Positions 45,760 to 56,200 of a stretch of DNA of 64,000 nt are shown here, one piece after another. Position 1 is the first letter of the stretch. Each line of letters begins with the position of its first letter. Source of the DNA: Cristatella mucedo (Eukaryota; Bryozoa; Phylactolaemata; Cristatellidae). The translations under genes were made by a program, and so were the position numbers. The notes under the pieces were generated by a model that saw nothing but the letters and a program-made list of their open reading frames with translations, made no database searches and was not told the DNA's origin. Where the stretch lies: assembly GCA_009760855.2 (NCBI GenBank), contig WPIO01000003.1:7105001-7169000 (forward strand), read 5' to 3'.

Positions 45760-48700
45760 TAAAATAATAGATGTAATATAAAACATATTATAATATATAA
45801 AGCCAGTCTGCAGTGTTGCTATGCGTTGTTCTATCCATAATAATATACTTGCTTATCTATTTCTGGAAATCTTACTAATTAGAAAGCTCACGAGGCTGAC
45901 CTCAATTCTACTAGCAGCTAGCATCGTTCCCCATTACATTGCTTACTACGCGCCTCCGTTCTACGGGATCAAACAGGTCAGTTGCTCTGGTAAACACTCT
46001 CGTGATGGTAAGAGATTCGCTTATCGCCGTCGTTTACTACGGATTTCCATATCAAAACACATCCTTTGGACTAACTCCTTGCCAGATAACAAGAAATAAG
46101 GAATGTGGCTTTAAAAATTGTCTACGGGGTTTGAGATTTTTCCCTGTAAAAAAGGGACACAGGTGACGAGTTTTTGAAGTGACACTGATAGCAATCCTTT
46201 AAAGACCGAACAAAAGTGTGCAATAAAAATGAATGGCTTCTATTCTACGATCTAAGCAAATAATCCTACAGGAAAAGAAAACGCCAATTTTCAAAGCCTT
46301 TTTGTTTTTAAGCCATCATTTTTGCACTTACGCTCAAACAATCTCAGTGATGGTGCAATTTGTTCTTATATTTAATTTGCTTTCAGGCCAGTGGCTCTTC
46401 TAACTTTCCTCTCCACTCTATTATGAACTTAATTGGCTTATCATTTCATTCACGATCAACTGCCGAGATAAATGTCGAAGGTGGGCACCGATGTCTCCGT
46501 AGCAAACTGAGCTTTTGCCTAATAAACGTCGGCGGTGGTCTGGACTGGTTTCGCGCGTTAATTTGACAACTTTAAGGTGATAAAGTGTTATGCCCAGCTG
46601 TTATTTGAGACGCCCAGCTGTTATTTAAGTTCACGTGGCGTCGGAGGTCTACTGTGAGGTCTAATGTGCTGCAATTAGGAGTTCTGTTTAGCGGGGCAAC
46701 CTAGATACACTTGTGGCACAAACTTCTTCCAGTCGCGATTGTTTGTCAAGTAACTGTCACTAATAAAACAAATACGAATTATTTAAAATTGCCTGCAGAA
46801 TGGCATTTATGCCCGGCCCACCTGCTGGTTATTGCTGCAGATTTATTAAATAACCAGTACTTCTACTGAGTTAGAGAAATCAAATGCAAATCAGCAACTC
46901 GAAAGTCTTGCTGGTCACGTGCTCAATCGCAAACTCCGTGGGGTGTGGCAGACACAGGGTCCGCTTTGAAAAGCCTAAAGTACGGTAGGTTTGCAAAAAG
47001 GCGTTTGCAGCTTCCGACTTACTCTAAATATCTCTACACTATACGCACAGCGGTAGGCTCTAGCCGATCAGAGAAAGCTAATTTGTCTCATTGAGGTCAC
47101 CATTCTTATGGTTAATTAGAGCAGCATACAAACTAGCTCCTACTAAGTCACTCCAACGCTCGTTACTCCTTTAATGCCACTGGCTCAAGCCGCTTCGGCT
47201 CGCGAATAGAGAGCGGAATCGTGTGAATATACAGGCCTCAGCAGATACGGGGAGGTACAGAGTTTTGTAGCAAGCTACTAAATCACGTATGCTTGCAGCG
47301 AAACCTTGCGTTGTAAATAGGTTATAATATGACGGCACAAGAGAATATTCAAGGTTTCCGAATTATAATAATCAGGAACCAGACACGTCGTAGTATGCGA
47401 TTTAGATCGCATAAATAGAGCGATCATTATTCAGTTTTACAATATGCCGGTTCCGCGCACACGAAGCCTTATGTAGACGTGAAATGAACCGCTCTACATT
47501 ACTTAAGGAATAGATGTGCTTGAGCACTGCCGTTCTCTACTGGTCGCCACAACATCGTGCGCCCAAGCGGCTTCTACGAATCGATCTCTTGCTTAATCTA
47601 GCGGTGCTTTGAGGCCCTAGCTTCGACTGTATCCGTTTCGCGCCGGCAAGGAGTAGCACCCTTCACGTGCATGGGCTGCGTTCTAGCAAAGGATTTCAGC
47701 TCAGGAGCAGCGACGGCGCCCTCGTGACACTCAACGCATCAACGGTCTGAGGTTCTGCCGTAGATCTTACAAGGGCGACCGAGTGGAAGAGAGAAACAAA
47801 CCTGTTACCCCTGGGCTTAAGCCAGGACATTGTTAGTAGACTGAACCTTCTAAAAGGGGTGTGCACCTAGACATTTCCTATGCCTGTCGTTCACAGCGGG
47901 TGACAGACCTTTACAGCAGCTCAGCAATCTCTGATCTTGCTCATTGACGTTACAAAAACCCGACTGAACAACAGCACGAACAGAATTTGGGTAAGACCAG
48001 AACCGCTTTACGCACCGCATGCTTACGACAGCTTTACACACATGAATTTACGATTTCACAGTAAAGTTTCACAGTCTGTCTAGAATAGCTGCCAGTCAAG
48101 CCTCAGGCTAACCACGGTCGGAGACCTACAGATATGCGGTATAATGGTAATCGTCTTCCACTGCACGGTGATTCACTTCTGAGCAGTCAGCCAGAAATAG
48201 AAGTAGCGAATCTCTCATTCTGGTCTTGATCGTCCTACGCTACTTGATGAGACTGAAACTCATTGGTGTGATAATTTTCGGTCAATCCAATTAATTACTG
48301 AAGCTGTAAGACACTGAAGTACAAGGAGTGCTTTGTGGGCGTTACTGGGGTCGAAGTACCCTTGTGAACAGCCACGACCTCAGCCGCAATCGAATAAAAT
48401 CTCAGCTTCGTCTTGCGGATCGTCCACGTAGGCTTTTGGTACATATGTGCAGTGAATGAACTGGAAGTATCCTCAATAGTTTCTCCACTGTTTAACATAG
48501 ATTTTTAGGATACGACCCGACAGTGAACTGTTTAGCTGCAGATGAAATTCGGACTTTCGTCCGTTAGCTCAACGCCCTTAGAGAATGTTATAACAGCATA
48601 CATTCATTCAATAGCACATCGAAACTTTATAGAAAGCACTTAATTAGCACGCTCTCTAAGATAACTGCCGATATCATCAAGATACCAGAGCACCCAAGAA

Positions 48701-50400
48701 GCAGCTAAGCCCGGAGGGCGATGTCAAAAAGAAAAATCATTGCCCCTTCTGCGTCTTCATTCCTGGTTGCTGCTAGAGCTCCCCACTACCAGAGACATCG
48801 TCATAACGAACGCTCTTGTGGAGAAATTGTACCAGGTTCTCCATGGGAATCTTTTGGTGTGACTCAATCGACCAGCAATTCAGAAACAGAGAAGCTTAGG
48901 TTAGGTACGACAAGGAAGGCTAAACCCCACCAACCCGTTCCCCGGAAGTATAACCATAGAAACCTGACCTGTCGGTAGTGGGTCGAGGGATTGCACACAC
49001 GCTGGCACCCATCGCCAGTAAATGACCCTTGACGTAAATAAAATTCGTTTAATTATATTTTTACAATATATTTCAATTGGTTATTTTTTTAACATGCCAT
49101 TTCAACCTGCTCGCGACAACATGGTGCCGACATAATCGGACCCTAGTACTGCATTTCCTGCTCAGTTGGCATTTGGACTAGCTGGTTTCGTGCTTGGCAG
49201 GTATATTGTGGGACAATCAGGGACCTTTGTTGAGTACAGCCACTAGAAGGATAGGAGGTGTCATTAATGCATCCGCTAGTGTCTCCGGCAGTCTGTGGTT
49301 GCTAGTGACGGGTTTGTCGTGTGCTAATGACCATGGTGCTCTCAGCGATTGATTTGCCACCAAGCGCTCATCAAAACACGAACAAGCTCCTGTGGATTAG
49401 TCATTCGCGTTATGGGCTTCCACATGCTGCAGTTTGTGTTAATTTGTAATTTAAAATTTTGGGAAATGCATAAAGTTATAGCTGTTCGTGAATTTTGATA
49501 TGAGCAAGTGATATAAAAATTCTCTTACCACAGCACTCTCAACCTCGGATCGCAGCGCTATTTTAAATCGCTGGCCTACCTGCTACGTCTTCATGATTGC
49601 ATGGGTTAACTTGCTAGCGTCTATGTGCTTGAGATTGTTTTCACCTCATCAGCAGGCAATCAGTCAGGATAGGCTTTCACGTGAAGCTCGCTTTCTTGAA
49701 CGCCATTTAAAGGTCAGTTATTATTTAAAGGTTGGATGGCAAAACTGTTGGCGGCACATGGGATCCACTCATGGGCTTTTTAATTTCGATCGAATTTCAG
49801 AAATCTCGGGCTTCCGAGTACGTTTCGACGATCCTTGGTTCTCTCTAGCACTGCCACATTAGTGGATGTCGTAGAGCTATAGGCAACCCACTTACGGTTT
49901 AGCTATGCTAATCATGGCTAGCTTGTAGTTTTTATGGTAAGATAAATGTTGCAAGAGCATTGATATAGAAAGTGTCGACGGGACTGTATGTATTTTGACC
50001 TAAGACTAGTAGCTACTGCTACCGTTTTATGTAAATGTGCACCGTCGACGGTTGGAAGGCATGCTTGTACAGGTCGTGGCTCAGGCAAGGTCTGTACGAC
50101 ATCGTGGAGGGTGACCAAAGCCCCATGTTTGCAGGTGACGTGGCAGAAACTATGAATAGGTAATGGTTTAAATACGTTTTAGTAAGATCTATGTGCGATT
50201 GCAGAGGCATAGCTTGAAGGCACCGAGTGCTCGAAATGGATGGTGGGCAGTTTGACATCTGTGAATCAACACGGTTTGGTGATCTAATAATTTGCCTTAA
50301 GCATGATAAGAATATTCTATTCCTTCAAAGAAACGGCGTGTTTATCACTAGTTGTCATGTTGCCTATAGCGATCAGATTGTTGGTAAGAGTAGTTGATAG
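45760..50400. other. non-coding, no recognised gene
   Basis: Several frames (45821-46099, 46360-46566, 48721-48978, 49593-49862) lack homology that I recognise and splice support. A 16-base reiteration (cgcccagctgttattt) occurs near 46590 and 46610. Confidence 0.35.
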
Positions 50401-50417
50401 ATTTTTTTCATGAGATA

Positions 50418-50641
50418 GGAAACGGTATTGCTTAATTAAAATGCATTATCTGTCGGAAACTTCATAATGCTTTAAAGGCAAAGTGGGTATGCTGTCTTGT
50501 TTTGATAGTTTACTCAAAAGCATTGATGAGGAAACGGTATTGCTTAATTAAAATTTATTATCTGTCGGAAACTTCATAATGCTTATAAGGCAAAGTGGGT
50601 ATGCTGTCTTGTTTCGATAGTTTACTCAAAAGCTTTGATGC
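50418..50641. repeat. 112-bp tandem duplication
   Basis: Two copies, starting ggaaacggtattgcttaatt at 50418 and 50530, differ at only a handful of positions (for example aaatgcatta against aaatttatta). Confidence 0.92.
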
Positions 50642-51685
50642 CTTTGGTGTCTAGCTGTTGGCCCACAATGTACAGTTCGTTCAACAAACGTACCAAAGGA
50701 TTCAACAACTGCTACAGCACATAGATTGTGCAACAAACAAATGCAAAAAAGCACATCCCGAAGCAGTATAGCAGTTGATTTTTTTATTACTAGGTTATAA
50801 TGAAAGGTCAACCAGGAAAGCCGGATAAGAGTGCCCGATTAGTGCCAGATTAGTGGAATGAAGTCAGCATCGTCACACAGTTCAGGGTGGAAGTGCAGTT
50901 CCTGCATACAGCTTGTAGAGTGAAAGTCAGCAGTTGTTATGCAGAAGAGATGTATGGCTAGTTTTGTCTCGTAGACCTGAATGCAGGCGGGCAGCTTCGT
51001 AGTGGTGACATGCAGCGACTTTTAAGACCATGTCCTCTTGTTACATCAAGGACTAAATGAAGCCATTCCCATGCTTCTAATGTCAACCGTGCTAAAAAAA
51101 GAGCTGCAGGTGTCCATCCAAGTGCTAGCATACAGCTAGCTGTTTAGATTATTTCTGCAGTATGTATGCCCAACATTTTGTAAATGAAGGATGACATATA
51201 TTCTTAACCTATTGTAGCTACACGTTTAGCATTTACTGTGACCCCCAGTTGTGTTGTCGAAACTGAAGGAACCTGTCTGTTGCCCTTGATCTAGTCCTTG
51301 ATCATCTTTGTGGGAGGCCTGTTTGTCCTCTAACCACTGCAAGCTGACTGTAGTCGATTGGAAGTGCAGCTTGATGGCTTTCATGCAGAGCAGAAGCCAG
51401 TTTAGTGACTCCGTCGGAGGGCATGCCCGAGCTGACCAGGTAATGACCCTAGCAGATCGATCTGACCTAGCACTTGATGAGGCCGGGATTAAGATGGAGG
51501 AACGGTCAGATGCCAGCCATCTCCGAGTCTCACTCATCACGGGACAGATTGCGTGTGTGTACGCCTGCGTATGTGTGAATGTGTGCATGTGGAGAAAATT
51601 GCCTGTCTCTTGACTTGAGGCCGGCCAGGCGGTACCAATTCTGTAGTAGGGATGCCGAGCCTAGCAGGTGCTAAAATGCCTTAAG
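50642..51685. other. non-coding, no recognised gene
   Basis: Nothing beyond unsupported short frames. Confidence 0.35.
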
Positions 51686-51689
51686 CGAG

Positions 51690-51975
51690 AGCCTTACTAG
51701 CTCTGGTTTGAACTTCACATCCTAGACTGAAGAATTCACTCACAAAATTCTTGCACATCGACCTCTCCCCCTGCTGCCAACTCTGGCTCACTCTTTCCAG
51801 CCGTCCTACGATGGCCAGCGTTCATGCTACTCACGTCATCGACTGGCCTCATGACTCACGATTCTCGCTTTCTCTGTGCTGCACGTGATGGAGTCTGTTG
51901 GCTGCTGCATGCGCACCTAAAGTCACTTGGGCTCTGAGTGTGCCATAGAAAACTGATATATGTTCTGTAAGTGGG
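51690..51975 (+). repeat. LINE family A 3' end, degraded
   Basis: It follows the order of the 44-kb copy: cctagactgaagaattcact cac, caaaattcttgcacatcgac, then gagtctgttggctgctgcat gcgc and gctctgagtgtgccatagaa aac. It has many substitutions. Confidence 0.7.
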
Positions 51976-52207
51976 TTTCCAGGTAATCGATTAATAACTA
52001 CGAGCAGATAGATGATAGAGAATCTGTGCCATCTCAAGATTTGGCCACGTGCTTCCTGTCTGCAATTGATCAGTACTTTTGCATAGGGTTGTGGCACTCA
52101 TTGTGGGGCTGGCTCGGCACCCGTGTAATCTGATAATCGCACTCATCGGTGGCCTTCCGATGCTGTTGCCTGTCAGATGCCAAAGATGTGTGGCACACAC
52201 TTAAAAA

Positions 52208-52350
52208 AGTGAAGGTCAGCTGATTCAACAGCCTCATTTATATAGCATCAGAAGAGCCTTATGGCTGTCACTCCCACTTGCAGTGGGCAACAGAGAATTG
52301 CCTGGTGCAGGACCCGAACTCACGACCTGGCTCGTTAAGTGCGAGCACCT
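52208..52350 (-). repeat. SINE family 2, reverse
   Basis: gtcagctgattcaacagcct cattta, atggctgtcactcccacttg cagtgg, and ggacccgaactcacgacctg. It ends about 130 bases upstream of the YKT6 start codon. Confidence 0.7.
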
Positions 52351-52478
52351 CGTCCCTGGTCTATGGCGTGAACGGGCAAGGATGTAGGGCTCGCTTCGCA
52401 GCTGTAGAGCCCAGCTCTCAGTGAAGCGCCTTGCTTGCTACCCGTGCCTATGCCTGCTGCTTGCAGACCGAAGTAAGG

Positions 52479-52588
52479 ATGCGGCTGTACGCGCTGGAGA
52501 TCTTGTACAAGGACCCGAGCAGTGGTGCGGTGAGGCTGCTCAGCTCTGCCCAGGACTTGTCGACGTATGGCTACTTTCAAAAAGGAGG
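52479..52588 (+). CDS. YKT6: YKT6 exon 1
   Basis: From ATG (preceded by AAGTAAGG) it reads [35 protein letters not shown] and two bases of Gly, to the donor GTGAGA. This is the N-terminal half of the longin domain. Confidence 0.95.
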
Positions 52589-55317
52589 GTGAGACCGAGC
52601 GCTGTGTAGCGGCAGTCGCTGCTTTCCGTTCTTGGTGGGACTGGGCGCCGCTTCTGGCGCCGGCGCCATTTTTTGCGCGAGACGGATGTGGTGGCAGTTT
52701 TCTTCTGGCAGTGGCAGTTCTCTGCCGAGCTGGTGTGGTCTAGCGGTTAAGGTGCTCGCCCCGACCAAGGTCTGACTGAAGTCGTGGGCTCGAGCCCCGA
52801 GGCATATGTGAAGCGCCTGAATAGAGATTAAGTTCTCTTGGGGCGCTATATAAATGAATTGTATTTTTTTATTTATATATTTTTTATTTTTCTTGGCAGG
52901 GTCAAGGAGTTCATGGATTTCACGTGCAAAATCTTGGTCGAGCGTACAGTCGCGGGCTGCAGGGCCTCAGTCAAGGAGCAAGGTGAGCTGCATTTTTCGT
53001 GGCTTTGCCCCAGGTCCCTTGGGAGTGGCTCCTCCTGTGAGTCCTGGACCCTTGAAGTGGCTCTTCTTCTGTGAGTGGCTGCTGCATGTAGCCACTGATG
53101 CACAGCTGCTCGACTCGAGCTTCCCCTCCCCCCCCCCGTGTGACCTCTGCATCTGCTAGATACGAGAAAGTGCATGTGCTCGCTGGTGCTGCCAGCTGTG
53201 CCGACGTCACTTTCGCATCCTCGGTCAGCCTTCGTGTCTGTAGTGTTCTACATGTAGTCGTACCTATGTAAGCTTGCAGTCTGCAAGCAATGGGCTTGGA
53301 AAGAGATTCACCGCGTTTCCTTGAAGTCCTTGGCATTGTAGAGTTAATGTGCTCTTTGCTCTGTCCGTGTGAATCTTCTTCTACGTATGTGCTTGTGCTG
53401 ATTCGTTTCCTGTCGTAATACGGAAACGTTTTTTTATTATAATTATTATTATACCCTGCTAGAACAAGCTATTGATACTGTATTTGTGTGTAGTGAGTAT
53501 TAATATTAATAATAATAATCGTGCATTTGTATAGTGCCCTAAGAGAGCTACATCTTATTCTGGCAACTTAACATAGGTGCCGGACGGTCCACCACTTCTG
53601 CCTTTGCTAGTTATTATCAAGTTTGTTATCAATCTCAGTTGTCATTGCTCTGCTGGTGTACTTTGAACTTTCAGGCCTTTAAGTTATGAGCAAACCAGTG
53701 TGATTCAGAAATTGGAAAGTTTAACGGTCACAGTCGGCTCTGCCAGCGCGGTCCTGTTGAATCTTCACGAAATCTAGGTGTCCTGTTCCAAAGTGACCTT
53801 CATTAGACGACTGCATCAGCTCCACAATCAAGTCTACCTACTTTCAGCTACATAACACGGCTAAAATTTGGCTTGTTTAGACAAGGATACCACTGCTAAA
53901 ATTCGGGATATCACGTCTAAATTGGTCCATGCATTTGTGGTATCCCGTCTCGACTTCTGTTACTCACTGCTTGTTGGTCTACCGGCTTGTGTAATCAGGC
54001 ACTTACAGCTGGTGCAAAACTCGGCAGCTAAGCTTGTCTGTCGTGAGCGTAGCAGTTGCCACATCACACCACTTCTCGCCGACCTGCACTGGCTTTCTTT
54101 TAAAGCAGCTCATTGACTTCAAGTTTCGGACACTCAATTTTAGGTCCCTTCATTTATTTGGCTTCAGTCTACCTAAAATATCTACTTTCCCACCAGGCTT
54201 AGCATCATACTGCCATCTTTTCTAACTCAAATCGTATGTATGAAGCTCTAATTCTAGACCTGCCTTTAGTTCGTATGCTTCCAAAGCCTGGAGCTCACTT
54301 CCGGCTTGCTTCACGACGTCCCCTGACTTGATAGCATTTAAAAAGAAGCTAAACACGAATTTATATATCACAGCATATTGTGGGTCCATGTGATTTGTCC
54401 TCGGCGTGCTTATGCTTGCTGACGCTACCCTAACCATACTTTTGGTCTGACCTTGTGCATGTCACCCATAGCTATGTTATTCTTGTTGCCATTCAGCACG
54501 GTCACCACTAACCATTCGATCGTGCTTCCTGTGCAGCAAATGTAAAGTGCCTAGAAAGAGATTGAGTACTCTCAGGGCTCAATATCAAACGTATTGTTAT
54601 TATTATTAACCATATTTGCATGCCGACCCAGTGCATGTCACCTCTAAACATGTTATGCTTGTTGTTCATTGAGTGTGCTACCGCTAACCATTCGATCATG
54701 CTTCCTTTACAGCAAATGTGAAGTGCCTAGCAAGAGATTGAGTTCTCTGAGGGCACTCTAACAAATGTATTATTATTATTTAGTTATGTTGTGGATGTGG
54801 AAGTGTCGTCAAGATTGTGCTTGCATCCGCCTGGAAATTTCTATTCAAATGGAGCAGCAGCACTCTCTAATGTCATTGTCATATTTTCAAGTGTCCATTG
54901 TAAAAAATGCCCCAGGATAGCCGTCCTAAGCGGTATGAGCTTGCTTGCTGCATATTTTGCAGCCATCAGTGCTGGCAATATGTCACTACCAGTGTTGGTG
55001 ATCGCTGAGATGAATCTAGTTCGCCACGGGCCATTATTATTTGGCTCTCGGTTGTGTCATATGGTGATTAAGAAGAAAGAACGAGAGCCTGGAAAATTAT
55101 CTTCTGCTTTGACAATAGGTATGCAGATTCTGGTTGTGGGCCAAAAAATGTAGCAGAACTGCTGAGTGGAGATGTCTCGGAAGGTGTCGAGTGAGTAGAA
55201 GCTCCTCCAAGGTATTTTGCTGTCACTTGTGACCCACACACAGGATTTTCATTTTTCCACCATGAGCATTTCTCACTGAGACCAGTATAACCAGAACCCT
55301 TAGCACTCGTGCATGCA

Positions 55318-55375
<58 letters not shown>

Positions 55376-56158
55376 GCATGCTTTCGTTTTTAGTTTAAGT
55401 GACTTTGATCGTTCCTGATTTAACCCGGGGCAAACGGCAAGCTAAGGCAGCCTTCGGGTGTGGGGGGATTGTGGAGGCTTCTGGCTACTTTTGTCATCCT
55501 CAAATAGCTGGTGCTAGCAGCTGACCGATCTTGGCTCGAGCCTTTAGCTGCTATGCTAATACAGCTGCAGTGGATTGGTTTTTGTAGGAAACTTCAGCCT
55601 AGTAGAAAAGGGCATGCCATAGAGGTGCCTGATTTTACAGACAGCGGTATCGTTGCGTTGGAATCTCGTTGCCTTGTACCTTGAATGCAACAATACTTTT
55701 GACTTGGCTTAGATGGTATGCTCGTGACACATTCAAACGGGCTGCACCGGGCCGATTGGCCGTGTCTGCTTACTGTTCGGGAGGGGGGGTGGTTCTTCCA
55801 TTTGAACGCGGCAGCTTGTCTGCCGGCCAAAGCTTTTATTCCGACCCTGGGATGCCATTGGGAGACTAGTTTAGGTAGGAACGGCCGGTTGCCATTGCAC
55901 CGCAGAATGCATACCTTTTTAGGTTAACTTAATTCGACGATGCCAATTTGGTTTTGCAGAGTACACATGCCATGTGTGGGTTCGTGCAGACTCGCTTGGT
56001 GGAGTGCTGATCTCCGACCAAGAATACCCAAATCGTGTTGGTCACACTCTCATCAATAAGGTCAGGGCAGTGCGCATATGCCACCCAATCGTCTCTTGGC
56101 TGGATCGTGATATGATGAACAGGGGAATGCATCTGCCATTGATTGGGTGTCAATAGCA

Positions 56159-56200
<42 letters not shown>

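Larger units (their letters stand above)
52983..55959. other. YKT6 intron 2, about 3 kb
   Basis: It contains a reverse SINE/LINE tail (53505-53595), LINE family B (53745-54608) with a duplicated 3' tail (54609-54779), and a CA repeat (55325-55373). Confidence 0.8.

Noticed and set aside
47540-48060. GC-balanced stretch considered as rRNA or organelle-derived
   Set aside because: No rRNA core motifs were recognised and no conserved frame is present.
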